A DNA stretch of 64,000 bases, taken from assembly GCF_029868385.1 (NCBI RefSeq), contig NZ_JARWNX010000038.1, positions 1 to 64,000 of the forward strand, read 5' to 3'. Of the stretch, positions 39,220 through 48,619 are shown one piece after another (positions within the stretch are counted from its first letter, which is position 1; every line of letters starts with the position of its first letter). The stretch is from Nocardia cyriacigeorgica. GTDB lineage: Bacteria > Actinomycetota > Actinomycetes > Mycobacteriales > Mycobacteriaceae. The notes beneath the pieces were generated by a model. That model worked only from the letters and a program-made list of their open reading frames with translations, was not told where the DNA came from and did no database searches. The position numbers and the translations under genes were made by a program.

Positions 39220-39388
39220 GGCTCCTCCTGAATCGGGACTCGTGTGGCGCGCGGTCTACAGCCGAATGGCAGACCGCACCATCCTGTCATCCGGGTGCGG
39301 TCGGCGTCGAGTGTGTTGACCGGCAGGGAGGTCGAGAGCGCACGTGCCCGAGGTGTCGGCGCGCAGTCCACCGACACCCGAATTGCCC

Positions 39389-39580
39389 CTACTTCTTCGG
39401 GATGATGATCCACAGCACGAGGTAGAGCAGGAATTGCGGGCCCGGCAGCAGGCAGGACAGGACGAAGAGCAGGCGGACGACGCCTGCGTTCCACCCGAAG
39501 TATTCGGCGATGCCGCCGCAGACTCCGGCGATCCACTTATCGCTGGTGGAGCGGGTGAAACGGCGTGCGGGTGCGGTCAT
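39389..39580 (-). CDS. Stand-alone PspC-domain protein
   Basis: A 63-residue protein that is nothing but a PspC domain: RFTRSTSDKWIAGVCGGIAE, then a hydrophobic hairpin ending LVLWIIIPKK. It should insert in the cytoplasmic membrane. It is the third PspC-type protein in the window. It is divergent from the ABC-F gene and presumably acts in membrane-stress responses. Confidence 0.9.
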   Translation of the reverse strand: MTAPARRFTRSTSDKWIAGVCGGIAEYFGWNAGVVRLLFVLSCLLPGPQFLLYLVLWIIIPKK

Positions 39581-39725
39581 GGGAACTCTCCTCGGTGTCG
39601 ATCGCTACGACATCCACTGTCCGCGAATTCCGGCACCGCGGCATCGGTCACGCTGCTGATACCCACCCTGATTTCCGCTGGGCCCGGACTCAGGGTGTCC
39701 ACCGACACAGGGCACACTCGTGCAG

Positions 39726-41366
39726 GTGAGCACCACTCTGCACGCGCGCGGCCTGTCCGCCGAACACGGCGAACGCACCTTGTTCAGCGGCCTGGACCTG
39801 ACCCTCGCTCCCGGCGATGTGATCGGTCTGGTCGGCGTGAACGGCGCGGGCAAATCGACGTTGCTGCGTATGCTCGCCGACCGCAGGGCCGCGGACGGCA
39901 CCATCACGCTCAGCCCGCCGGACGCCACCATCGGCTATCTCGCGCAGGAGCCCGAACGCATACCGGGCGAGACGGTGCTCGAATTCCTCGGCCGCCGAAC
40001 AGGCGTCGCGGCGGCCCAGCGGGTCATGGACGACGCGGCGGAACGCCTCGCGGACGGCGGTGACGACGAGTATTCACCGGCCCTGGACCGCTGGCTGGCG
40101 CTCGGCGGCGCCGATCTGGATCAGCGTGCGCTGGAGGTGGCCCGAGAACTGGGCCTGGCCGACAGTCTGGCCAGCGGCCTCGATACCCCGATGACCGGCC
40201 TGTCCGGCGGTCAGGCCGCGCGCGCCGGGCTGGCCTCGGTGTTGTTGTCCCGCTTCGACATTCTGTTGCTGGACGAGCCGACCAATGACCTCGACCTGGA
40301 CGGTCTCGCCCGCCTCGAGCAGTTCGTGACAGGGGTTCGCGTCCCGCTGATGGTGATCAGCCATGACCGAGAGTTCCTGGCCCGCACCGTGAACCGGATC
40401 GTCGAACTGGATCTACCGCAGCAGCGGGTGGATGTCTACGACGGCGGATACGAGGCGTTCCTGGCCGAACGCGAGATCGCCCGCAGGCATGCGCGTGAAG
40501 CGTACGAGGAATTCGCCGATACCAAGGCGAACCTGGAATCCAGGGCGCAGATGCAGCGCAACTGGCTCGAACACGGTGTGCGCAATGCCCGCCGCAAGGC
40601 TCGCGGCGATTCGGACAAGGCCGGGCGCAAGATGCGCGCCGAGTCCACCGAGAAGCAGGCGGCCAAGGCCAGGCAGACGCAACGCCGGATCGAACGGCTC
40701 GAGGTAGTCGAGGAGCCGCGTAAGGAGTGGGAGTTGCGGATGACGATCGCCGCCGCCCCACGCAGCGGCTCGGTGGTCGCCACCTTGTCCGAGGCACAGG
40801 TGTGTCGCGGCGATTTCACGCTCGGACCCATCACCACCCAGGTCGATTGGGCCGACCGTATCGTGCTGACCGGCGCGAACGGTGCGGGCAAATCCACCCT
40901 GCTGGCTCTGCTGCTCGGAAAACTGTTGCCGGACAGTGGAACCGCGACGCTCGGCTCCGGCGTCGAGGTCGGCGAGGTGGATCAGGCCCGCGGACTGTTC
41001 CGCGGCGAATCGGCTCTCGCGCACACCTTCGGCACCGAGATGCCCGATTGGCCCGACGCCGATGTCCGCACCCTGCTCGCCAAGTTCGGCCTGCGCGGCC
41101 AGCATGTCCAGCGCCCGTGCGCGACCCTGTCGCCCGGTGAACGCACCCGGGCCGCATTGGCGCTGCTCCAGGCTCGTGGCGTCAACCTGCTGGTCCTGGA
41201 CGAACCGACCAACCACCTCGACCTGCCTGCCATCGAACAGCTCGAAGAGGCCATCGAATCGTTCACCGGCACGATGCTGCTGATCACCCATGACCGCCGG
41301 ATGCTGGATTCGGTCCGCGCCACCCGCCGCTGGCACCTGGCCGACGGGCGGCTGTCCGAAGCGTGA
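39726..41366 (+). CDS. ABC-F family ATPase
   Basis: 546 residues with two ABC domains and no membrane segments. Domain 1 has Walker A GVNGAGKSTLL, signature LSGGQAARAGLA and Walker B LLLDEPTNDLD. Domain 2 has GANGAGKSTLL, an unusual signature LSPGERTRAALA and LLVLDEPTNHLD. The inter-domain linker (about 255-335) is strongly charged and helical (NARRKARGDSDKAGRKMR). ABC-F proteins act on the ribosome as translation factors or antibiotic-resistance factors; the accessory location favours resistance, but no subfamily can be named. GTG 39726 is chosen; GTG 39720 is also in frame. Confidence 0.92.
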   Translation: MSTTLHARGLSAEHGERTLFSGLDLTLAPGDVIGLVGVNGAGKSTLLRMLADRRAADGTITLSPPDATIGYLAQEPERIPGETVLEFLGRRTGVAAAQRVMDDAAERLADGGDDEYSPALDRWLALGGADLDQRALEVARELGLADSLASGLDTPMTGLSGGQAARAGLASVLLSRFDILLLDEPTNDLDLDGLARLEQFVTGVRVPLMVISHDREFLARTVNRIVELDLPQQRVDVYDGGYEAFLAEREIARRHAREAYEEFADTKANLESRAQMQRNWLEHGVRNARRKARGDSDKAGRKMRAESTEKQAAKARQTQRRIERLEVVEEPRKEWELRMTIAAAPRSGSVVATLSEAQVCRGDFTLGPITTQVDWADRIVLTGANGAGKSTLLALLLGKLLPDSGTATLGSGVEVGEVDQARGLFRGESALAHTFGTEMPDWPDADVRTLLAKFGLRGQHVQRPCATLSPGERTRAALALLQARGVNLLVLDEPTNHLDLPAIEQLEEAIESFTGTMLLITHDRRMLDSVRATRRWHLADGRLSEA

Positions 41367-41459
41367 GGGCTGCGGGTCGGCAGCCATCCGCCCGCACCCG
41401 TGGGGCACGCCCTAGGATCGAGCCGGTTGACGGAACGAGCCCGGGGGAAGGCAAGCACG

Positions 41460-43085
41460 ATGCGCGACGGTGAGATCTTCGCCGGTTACACGATCGACCG
41501 CCAATTGGGTCGAGGTGGCATGGGCGCGGTGTATCTGGCGCGACATCCTCGGCTTCCGCGCCGGATCGCCCTGAAATTGCTGAACCAGGAATTGTTCACC
41601 GATAAGGAACTGCGGGCTCGTTTCGAGCGCGAAGCGGATCTGGTGGCGCAGCTCGAGCATCCGAATATCGTCACCGTCTACGACCGCGGCGCCGATGACG
41701 GCAGGCTGTGGATTTCGATGCAGTACATCGACGGTGTCGATGCGGCGGCCGTCGACCCGCGCGCTCTTCCGCCCCATCGGGCCGTGCAGATCGTCGCCGA
41801 GACGGCCAAAGCGCTCGACTTCGCGCACGGCAGAAGCATTCTGCACCGCGACGTCAAACCGGCCAATATCCTGCTCGCCAACGGTGTGAACGGTCAGGAA
41901 CGGGTCTATCTCACCGATTTCGGCATCGCCCGTATCGCCGACGAAGCGAGCCGCCTCACCCAGACCGGCTCCTTCACCGCCACCCTCGCCTACGCTTCCC
42001 CAGAGCAGCTGACCGGTGCCGCCATGGACGGCCGATCGGATCAGTATTCACTCGCCTGCACACTGTATTGGCTGCTGACCGGCACCGCGCCCTTCGATTC
42101 CACGCACCCGGCGACCGTCATCCAAGGGCATCTGCAACAGCAACCGCCGCCGGTCACCGCGGCTCGCGCCGACCTGCCCCCGGCGCTGGACGCGGTGCTG
42201 GCCCGTGCCATGGCGAAACGTCCCGCCGACCGGTTCACCTCCTGCACCGAGTTCGCGGAAGCTGCTGGGCGCGCATTGCTCGGCGACGCCCCGCAGTTCG
42301 CGGCATCGTCCATCCCCGCCGCGCACAGGCCCGTCGCACCGCGGCCCGTCGCGGCACATCACAACGGGTACCCGGCACCCGCGCACCCACCGCACGGGCA
42401 TCTGCCACCCGGCGCCTACCCCTATCCTCCGATGCGGCCGCCGCGATCGAACGTGGGCTGGATCGTCGGCCTCAGCATCATGATCGTCATCGCCGTGGTG
42501 GCGGGCATCGGAACCTGGGTGGCGGTTGCGAACCGCGATAAGACCCCGGAGCAGCGTCACCTCGAGGAGATACGGCTCGCCTTCCCCGATCTGCTGCCGC
42601 CCGGCCAGATCCCGGCGGGCCAAACATGGGGCCAGGGCACCGGATTCGACGGTATGGGGTGCAATGCGGAGGTCATGCGTGACGACCGCAAACTGCACTG
42701 GTACTTCATCAACAACCCCGCCCCGGACATGGGTAGGCCCACCGCGTACTGGGAATGCGGCTACGCCAACAGCTACATGATCCCAGAGGACAATATCCGC
42801 TGGCCCGATGTCCGTATCTTCCGATACGAGTCGGCATCCGACGTCCAGCAGGTGATCCGTGGCCTCGGCGCTCGTCCCGTCGAACAAGACCTCAACAACA
42901 ACGGCACCCAGTACGCCAACGCCAAGGCCGGTGCGGAACCGACATCGGCTCCCCGGATCGCGACCACGTTCCCGAACGACCCCGAACGCGAGAACTTACT
43001 GGTCTACTCCTACGGCTTGGGCGCGAGCAACGACCCATCCATGGATCAGCTGCTGGATTGGTGGAAGAAACTGCCGCTCGATTGA
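41460..43085 (+). CDS. Transmembrane Ser/Thr protein kinase
   Basis: 541 residues. The Pkn-type kinase domain (about 8-275) has glycine loop LGRGGMGAVYLARH, Lys39, catalytic HRDVKPANILL (HRD 129-131), DFG 153-155 and activation-segment ASPEQLTG. A His/Pro-rich juxtamembrane linker and one transmembrane helix (about 345-368, IVGLSIMIVIAVVAGIGTW) lead to an extracytoplasmic domain with Cys and Trp residues (GMGCNAEV, YWECGYANS). No PASTA repeats. ATG 41460 follows a GGGGGAAGG site. FHA proteins at 55-61 kb are candidate phospho-binding partners, though not adjacent. Confidence 0.93.
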   Translation: MRDGEIFAGYTIDRQLGRGGMGAVYLARHPRLPRRIALKLLNQELFTDKELRARFEREADLVAQLEHPNIVTVYDRGADDGRLWISMQYIDGVDAAAVDPRALPPHRAVQIVAETAKALDFAHGRSILHRDVKPANILLANGVNGQERVYLTDFGIARIADEASRLTQTGSFTATLAYASPEQLTGAAMDGRSDQYSLACTLYWLLTGTAPFDSTHPATVIQGHLQQQPPPVTAARADLPPALDAVLARAMAKRPADRFTSCTEFAEAAGRALLGDAPQFAASSIPAAHRPVAPRPVAAHHNGYPAPAHPPHGHLPPGAYPYPPMRPPRSNVGWIVGLSIMIVIAVVAGIGTWVAVANRDKTPEQRHLEEIRLAFPDLLPPGQIPAGQTWGQGTGFDGMGCNAEVMRDDRKLHWYFINNPAPDMGRPTAYWECGYANSYMIPEDNIRWPDVRIFRYESASDVQQVIRGLGARPVEQDLNNNGTQYANAKAGAEPTSAPRIATTFPNDPERENLLVYSYGLGASNDPSMDQLLDWWKKLPLD

Positions 43086-43244
43086 GCGACCCCGAGCCAC
43101 AGCGGCCGAAGCGTCAGGAAGCTTCCATTGTTCGGCCAGAACGTGAACATCGAGTGGGACGAACTCAAAGGCAAATTCTGGACCGATTCCTCGGCCTGTT
43201 CTTCCCCATCCTCCTGATCGTCGGCGCTGCACCCGGTGGGCTGC

Positions 43245-43275
43245 CCTGGCGTAAGACTCGATGGCTTACGCCAGG
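43245..43275. terminator. Stem-loop between kinase and DUF397 genes
   Basis: A perfect 11-bp stem (CCTGGCGTAAG with CTTACGCCAGG) surrounds a 9-nt loop. It lies 10 nt past the DUF397 stop on the minus strand and 160 nt past the kinase stop. It most likely terminates the minus-strand pair. Confidence 0.7.
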
Positions 43276-43285
43276 CGCACGTCAT

Positions 43286-43492
43286 TCAGGGACGGGCGAA
43301 CCTACCGGTGGTGATTCCGGTGGTGAAGGCTGCCCATTCGGCCGGGGCGAAGGTGAGGGCGGCGCCGGCCGGGTTTTTGGAGTCGCGGACGCCGACACGG
43401 TTGTCATCGAGGAAGGCGACTTCGACGCATTCGCCCGTGCCCTGGCTGTAGCTGCTCGTGAACCACTCGGCAGATGTTGGAACGGCTGTCAC
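43286..43492 (-). CDS. DUF397-domain small protein
   Basis: A 68-residue DUF397 protein with the diagnostic WFTSSYSQGTGECVEVAFLD and VGVRDSKNPAGAALTFAPAE blocks. GTG 43492 overlaps the preceding HTH gene by 4 nt. In Streptomyces and Nocardia, DUF397 genes are almost always paired with WhiJ-like XRE regulators, and the small protein modulates the regulator. The same is inferred here. Confidence 0.93.
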   Translation of the reverse strand: MTAVPTSAEWFTSSYSQGTGECVEVAFLDDNRVGVRDSKNPAGAALTFAPAEWAAFTTGITTGRFARP

Positions 43493-44373
43493 GCCAAGTA
43501 CTCCTTCGCTACCTGCCGTAGCAGGTTCCTGCTGGTTACAGCATCCAGCGATCGCTGACGGATGCGGTCGTACGTTCGACGGTAACACGCAACATCTTCC
43601 GGCTTCTCCAGATACAGATTGCCCACCGTACTTCCTTCGACGAAGACGACCGGCGGGTCGACAGGCCTGCTCGCCCTCGTGGTGCCGAAGTCCAGAATCA
43701 CGCATGGGCCGACCGACATACCGGCGGGGAATCCGGCGCTGAACGGCAGCACGAGCAGCTCGACATTGGGAAGCGTAGACATGTCGGCGAGCTTCCTCAG
43801 TTGCGCTGCCATCACTTTCGAGTCGCCGTTGATCCTCCGCAGAGCGCTCTCGCCGATGACGGCTTCGACGGAGATCGGCCTGCGCTTGCGCGTGACGATG
43901 TGCTGGCGCCTCAGCTTCAGCTGCACCCACGCGTCGTGCAATTGTTCGCTGGCATTCGGAAGCGCCACGCGGTTCAACGCGCGCACGTAGTCGGCTGTCT
44001 GGAACAACCCCGGCACAAGCTCGGGCTGAAACGTAGTGATTCCCACTGCCGCAGACTCCAATCCGAAGTACACATCGAAGTCCCTCGGGATCAGATCACC
44101 GAACTCATGCCACCAACTCTTGACGTTCGCCTGCTTCGCAAGCCCGGTGTACGCGGCGGCCAGCCTCTCCGGAACCCCGTAGAGTTCGCACGCCGCCTCG
44201 ACATGGCCGAGGTTGACCTTGTTGTTTTGGCCGTGTTCCAGCCGGTACAAACTGCTGGATCCGATACCGAGCAGCTCTGCCGCGTGCGGCTGACTCAGCC
44301 CAGCACGTGTCCGCCAGTCCATCAGATAGTTCCCGAGCTGGCGTCGCGGCAAGTTGGATCCGGTGTCCTGCAT
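43489..44373 (-). CDS. WhiJ-like XRE regulator with DUF5753 domain
   Basis: A 294-residue protein from ATG 44373, with GGGGAGG upstream. An N-terminal XRE helix-turn-helix (about 10-70, RTRAGLSQPHAAELLGIGSS) is followed by a DUF5753 domain (ITTFQPELVPGLFQTADYVR, LPFSAGFPAGMS). It is coupled to the DUF397 gene. Such pairs are numerous in differentiating actinomycetes and act as developmental or ligand-responsive switches. The 67-residue upstream extension is unlike the family and was dropped. Confidence 0.92.
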   Translation of the reverse strand: MQDTGSNLPRRQLGNYLMDWRTRAGLSQPHAAELLGIGSSSLYRLEHGQNNKVNLGHVEAACELYGVPERLAAAYTGLAKQANVKSWWHEFGDLIPRDFDVYFGLESAAVGITTFQPELVPGLFQTADYVRALNRVALPNASEQLHDAWVQLKLRRQHIVTRKRRPISVEAVIGESALRRINGDSKVMAAQLRKLADMSTLPNVELLVLPFSAGFPAGMSVGPCVILDFGTTRASRPVDPPVVFVEGSTVGNLYLEKPEDVACYRRTYDRIRQRSLDAVTSRNLLRQVAKEYLA

Positions 44374-44685
44374 GGAGTCCTCCCCATCGAGGGCGGGCCA
44401 TTCGACCCGCGAAACGGGTAGAGCATGGGCACTGCCGCGGGAGACATGCTGGGCTTTCGCACGATCAGAACCACACGACCGCACATCCATCACACAACCC
44501 CGAGACAGATGGTTCGCTGATGCAGTCCGATGCCGCCCCGAAGAATCCGATCTCAATGTAGCAGCATCGATCACCAGCGAAAACGCTTACCCGAGAACTA
44601 GTTCAGCACCCGAGGAGGAGGCTCGTGCACACGCGAACGTCGATCACACCCGCCGCGCCGAACACAGGTCGACCAGCACGCACCG
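44374..44685. other. Intergenic region upstream of the XRE gene
   Basis: 312 bp between the EspG-like stop and the XRE start, both on the minus strand. No credible ORF or strong hairpin is seen; it presumably carries the promoter of the XRE/DUF397 pair. Confidence 0.4.
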
Positions 44686-45465
44686 TCAGAAGTAGGCGTC
44701 CTCTTCCTTCTCACGCAGCGTCCGCACACCGTCTTCGATCCACCTGGTGAACGCGCTCGTGAAGTCCTTCGGCTCAGCGGGACGAACATCGAGGTGCGTG
44801 CGGTTGCGTTGCTCGAGGTACCGACCGTCACCGGTGATGTCGTACCACTGCATGGCTCTGAAACGGCTGTGCGCGGCGTGGAAATTTCCGAGTCGGAGGA
44901 TGGCGTTGCCTCCTCCATCGGCAGGGCGAAGGGCCAGCCGATCGAATCGTTCACGTTCTCTGCTACGGGCGTCATCGCCGAAATATCCGGTATCGGAGTG
45001 GGGTTTGAGATCTTGCAGATCGAAGGTGGCTGGTCGCTCACGACCCGGCGAGCACGGCGGAATCGACGCGGCGAGAGCAGCGGGAAGCTGATCCGCACGA
45101 ATCAACTGCGCGCGGATGTCGCCGAAGTCTTCACCGATGGCGGTTTGGCTCAGCACAGCGCCGTAGGAGTAGTTGCGGGCGCCGACGATACGCAAATCCT
45201 TGCGGGAACGACCGTCTCCGCCGCGATGAGCCTTCGAGCCGAAGAAGATCTCCACCCGCATATCGCAGTTCGCGAGGGTGTGTTTGAGCAAGTCGATGCG
45301 TTCACGCTCATCGCCGCGGTACTGGGCGTTGACGGCGGCGCAATGCGCATCGTAACCGCCGAGGGTGGGGAACCGGCTACGGTAACGCAGCGGCGGCGGC
45401 ATCCGGTCGTTACCGTCATCGAACCAGAGAGCCGCAAAAGTGTCCGGTTCCCATGTCCACGCCAT
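44686..45465 (-). CDS. EspG-like ESX secretion chaperone
   Basis: About 259 residues from ATG 45465 (AWTWEPDTFAALWFDDGNDR). It resembles EspG-family proteins: MPPPLRYRSRFPTLGGYDAH, VEIFFGSKAHRGGDGRSRKD, GARNYSYGAVLSQT and LQDLKPHSDTGYF. EspG proteins are cytosolic chaperones that bind PPE-type partners of ESX substrates. It lies about 245 nt downstream of the WXG/PPE-like gene on the same strand, the expected place for its client pair. Upstream in-frame starts exist but are less family-like. Confidence 0.75.
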   Translation of the reverse strand: MAWTWEPDTFAALWFDDGNDRMPPPLRYRSRFPTLGGYDAHCAAVNAQYRGDERERIDLLKHTLANCDMRVEIFFGSKAHRGGDGRSRKDLRIVGARNYSYGAVLSQTAIGEDFGDIRAQLIRADQLPAALAASIPPCSPGRERPATFDLQDLKPHSDTGYFGDDARSRERERFDRLALRPADGGGNAILRLGNFHAAHSRFRAMQWYDITGDGRYLEQRNRTHLDVRPAEPKDFTSAFTRWIEDGVRTLREKEEDAYF

Positions 45466-45709
45466 TCGGGTCAATCCGTTCCTGTAGTGCCACAATCGAT
45501 TTGCGATATCGAGACATCGAAGGATGTGCGATTGATGTCTCCGAGTCGACCGGCTTAGAGGCCGGGCGCACGTGCACATCCCCTTGCCGACCGACTGCGT
45601 GCACAGGACAGTCGGCCGTCATGGTGCTGCGTGCCGGGCTCCGCTTTTGCCGCATCGACTGGCTGTGAGCATTGCCAGCCATGCTCGCCCGGTACACAGC
45701 GATTCCGGG

Positions 45710-46927
45710 TCAGGTCCGAGGAGGCCCATCTGCGGGACGGGCAGCGGGGATGTCCGCGCCGAGCACGCCACCGGGAATCGTGCGGGGGTCTTCGCCCAGC
45801 AGTTCCCGAGCGTTCTCCTCATTGATGAGGTAGTCGGGCGTCTTGCGGTCGGATTCGTTCTCGCCCCCACCGCCGCCGCGTCCAGCGCCGGGCGCACCCA
45901 TCATCGGCATACCGCGTCCGGCACCTGTACCGGCCGCACCGCCAGTGCCTGCCGCGCCCGCAGCGATAGGTGTGCCCGTCTGGACGGGTGTTCCCGCAAT
46001 GCTTCGTCCGGCACCTGGAACACCGGCACCGGGTAGGCCGGTCGAACCCGAAGGACCGCCCGAACCTCCACCGGAGCCCGGGAAGCCGCCGCCCGCGCTC
46101 GGCAATCCCGATGTCGACGCTGCCGACGTCGTCGGGTTCGCTGTCGTGGTGCTGCTCGGCGTGGTGCTGGCCGGAGTCGTGGCCGCCGGATCCGTCGAGG
46201 ACGGCGTTGTGGTGTCGTCCGTCGTCGAATCGTCGGTGGTCTCTTCGCCGGTCTCTTCCTCGGTACCGGGCGTTTCCTCTTCGGTGGTTACATCTTCGCC
46301 GGTGCCTCCGCCGCCGGTACCACCTCCGCTACCAGTGCCGCCACCGTTGCCGTTGCCATTACCGTCGCCGTCGCCCTTGCCATCACCAGGAGGCAAGTAC
46401 CCGACCGCGACCGGATCCCGCGGTTGAGGCAGGACCGGAATCATTCTGTCGGCAACCCGCGCCTGGAAGGTGTATGTGTCTCGGACCAGATTCTGGGCTT
46501 CCCGCTCCAGGTCGCCCTCGTGATCACCGTCGAACCAGTCCCCTGGATTCAAGGGAGACTGCGGGTCGTCGGAGTACTGGGGCATCTTTTTCTTGGTGTC
46601 GCCGACCGCGTTCACCATCTCGGTCACGCGCCAACTCAGCTTGGACAGTGCTGGCGTCAATTCGACTGCATCGGTTGCATAGTCCGAGATCGCCTGCCGT
46701 GCCGCCTGCGCGGCCGGACCGTCCCACGCCGATTCGCTGGAACGGCGGATCCGTGCCGCGAACACACCGACGGTGTCGGCCCAGTCTTTGGCGATGGTGT
46801 CGTAGTCGTCCTTGGCCTGGCTCGCCGCGGTCGTATCCATGGCCTCGAAAGTGCTGCGGAGGGTGGCGTGCGATTGGCTCCCCGGATTCTCCGGATCCTT
46901 GATCCGCTCGTCCTCGAATTCTTTCAT
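45710..46927 (-). CDS. WXG/PPE-like putative T7SS substrate
   Basis: 405 residues. The helical N-terminal domain has a W-x-G turn (SESAWDGPAAQAAR, W68). A Gly/Thr/Ser/Pro-rich low-complexity middle (about 175-340) follows. The C-terminus contains DYLINEENARELLGEDPRTI, with Y366LINE as a YxxxE motif. No Sec signal is seen. ATG 46927 overlaps the preceding gene by 4 nt (ATGA), so the two are translationally coupled, as in PE/PPE pairs. The Asn-rich C-terminal block (NEENARELLGE) recurs in Mycobacteriales proteins encoded beside DUF3558 lipoproteins, as here. Confidence 0.78.
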   Translation of the reverse strand: MKEFEDERIKDPENPGSQSHATLRSTFEAMDTTAASQAKDDYDTIAKDWADTVGVFAARIRRSSESAWDGPAAQAARQAISDYATDAVELTPALSKLSWRVTEMVNAVGDTKKKMPQYSDDPQSPLNPGDWFDGDHEGDLEREAQNLVRDTYTFQARVADRMIPVLPQPRDPVAVGYLPPGDGKGDGDGNGNGNGGGTGSGGGTGGGGTGEDVTTEEETPGTEEETGEETTDDSTTDDTTTPSSTDPAATTPASTTPSSTTTANPTTSAASTSGLPSAGGGFPGSGGGSGGPSGSTGLPGAGVPGAGRSIAGTPVQTGTPIAAGAAGTGGAAGTGAGRGMPMMGAPGAGRGGGGGENESDRKTPDYLINEENARELLGEDPRTIPGGVLGADIPAARPADGPPRT

Positions 46928-47367
46928 GACGTCCTCTGCAAGCCCTGCGGGATGGATGCCATCGCCTGGTTGTACTCGGCTGCGAACGAGCTGTCGGTCT
47001 GTTGATACCGCTCAGCTATGGTGCGGTGGAGCAACTGGATACTGTCCACAATTTCGTAATGTCGTTGCAGGATGGCGTGCACAGTATTGGCTCCGTCATC
47101 GGCCTTCGCCTTGTCACGGAACCATGACACCAGCGTCCCGCCGGTCTTGATCCATTCGACGCCCTCACCCAAACCCCACTTTTCACGGCCGGAGATATCC
47201 TGAGCGAGGGATTGCAGGTCTTGGATCTTGTCTTTCATGGCTTGGCAGTCGCGCTCGATGTAAACGAATTCTTCGGCGTTGACGCGAACACTCTCGTTGA
47301 ACGACACCGACACTTGACCGTCCTTGGCTGCGTCGATGATGTCCTGCATCGGCTTTTCCTTTGTCAC
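46924..47367 (-). CDS. Helical partner of the WXG/PPE-like protein
   Basis: A 147-residue all-helical protein: VRVNAEEFVYIERDCQAMKD, an amphipathic middle with EKWGLGEG, and a C-terminal helix with ERYQQTDSSFAAEY, a YxxxD motif. No Sec signal. GTG 47367 follows GGGGAGG by 9 nt; ATG 47349 is an alternative. It is coupled by a 4-nt overlap to the WXG/PPE-like gene, which suggests a co-secreted heterodimer equivalent to a PE/EspC partner. The family is not recognised by name. Confidence 0.72.
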   Translation of the reverse strand: MTKEKPMQDIIDAAKDGQVSVSFNESVRVNAEEFVYIERDCQAMKDKIQDLQSLAQDISGREKWGLGEGVEWIKTGGTLVSWFRDKAKADDGANTVHAILQRHYEIVDSIQLLHRTIAERYQQTDSSFAAEYNQAMASIPQGLQRTS

Positions 47368-47407
47368 GGACTATTTCCTCCCCAAATTTTCATCAACGGA
47401 GCCACGC

Positions 47408-47995
47408 TCAAGCGCCTGCCGGGATCAAGGGAAGAACCTTCTCCGCAAGCCGCAGCGCGATCTCACACCCGGTTTGATTTCCGGTCTTTCGCCGAGAGGC
47501 CGGGTTGTCGATCGAGAATTCGAGGCTGCCCCCTTCCATCTGAGCATTCAGACGACACTGCGTGGTATCCCCTGGTGTGTCGGCGGCATACAGCACAGTG
47601 CGTCCGCTTACCGTGGCCTCCTGGATCTCGGGATTGGCCTTCTCACGAATCATGTCGAGAGTCAGATTCGTTGTGCTGATGCCTGCGCCATAGCCGTCAG
47701 ATACCACCCAGCGACACCCGCGCCATTTGATGTCACCCCGATCCATCTCGTCCTTGGAAGACCTGCCGCCCGTCGAATGCAGCCCCTCCGAATCCAACAC
47801 CTCCTGCGAGACATCGGTGCACGGCGCGAACCCGCTGGGCACATCCTTCGCGATCGTCTGCCTGGCCGCCGACGTACCACCCGACTCCCCAGCAGGCTCA
47901 GCCGTCCCCTCCGTCGACGACCCACACCCCACCAGCACCAACACGACGCTCACCCCGGCCGCCGCGGCATACACCGACCTACGCATGAGATTCAT
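47408..47995 (-). CDS. DUF3558-family lipoprotein
   Basis: A 195-residue lipoprotein with signal peptide and lipobox VLVLVGCGS, a short Ser/Gly/Glu linker, and the DUF3558 domain (PSGFAPCTDVSQEVLDSEG, CRWVVSDGYGAGIS, GCEIALRLAEKVLPLIP). It heads the three-gene minus-strand group with the helical and WXG/PPE-like genes, 40 nt upstream. DUF3558 lipoproteins are widespread in Mycobacteriales and often encoded with PPE-like proteins; their function is unknown. Confidence 0.88.
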   Translation of the reverse strand: MNLMRRSVYAAAAGVSVVLVLVGCGSSTEGTAEPAGESGGTSAARQTIAKDVPSGFAPCTDVSQEVLDSEGLHSTGGRSSKDEMDRGDIKWRGCRWVVSDGYGAGISTTNLTLDMIREKANPEIQEATVSGRTVLYAADTPGDTTQCRLNAQMEGGSLEFSIDNPASRRKTGNQTGCEIALRLAEKVLPLIPAGA

Positions 47996-48619
47996 CTTCC
48001 CCTATGCCGATGCCCGATATCTGCCGCCGCCGGGCCCGGACCGGCTCCTCCGCCCCCGCGAAAACTACCGATGACGGTATCGGGCACCGGTCCAGCTGGC
48101 AACCCACCTACCGGAGCAACTACGATGCGGCGGCTTCTGCTGCCCGACACATCGCGCAGCCGGGGAGATGGCGTGGCCGCAGCATCTGGCCTCGAACAGT
48201 TTTGAGGTCGCCGACCGAGTCCCCTACGGCACGCGAGGGAGGTGGCTTTGGCAACCACGTCTTCGCGACGTGTGCCCCCGGGTATCCGGGTTCTCCCACT
48301 GGCAAGTGGTACGTGGGCCACCTCCTGGTCGCGTACGCCGAAGCAGTCTGTCCGACCGGCGTTCAGGTTATCAGATGCTCGAATCATGCTGCCTCTTAAT
48401 AGCATCGACGAAGAATCGAGCAGGCACACGGCAGTCTCATGAGTGGTCGGGATACGGCGGGTCGGATACTGCGCACCGAGGAGTCGGAGATCGCTGGGAT
48501 CGGGTGCTCGGAGAGGACTCGGTGCATGCCCGGAGCAGGGGCGGTGGCTGTCAGTCCAGGGATGGGTGGAACGAGCGCCCTGCTCATCGGCGTACGCACC
48601 CGGCGGCTAGTTTGAGTTC
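47996..48619. other. Intergenic region, no gene seen
   Basis: 624 bp between two divergent genes. Several frames are open by composition, but none has a ribosome binding site plus a plausible protein. It should contain the promoter of the DUF3558 lipoprotein operon. Confidence 0.45.
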
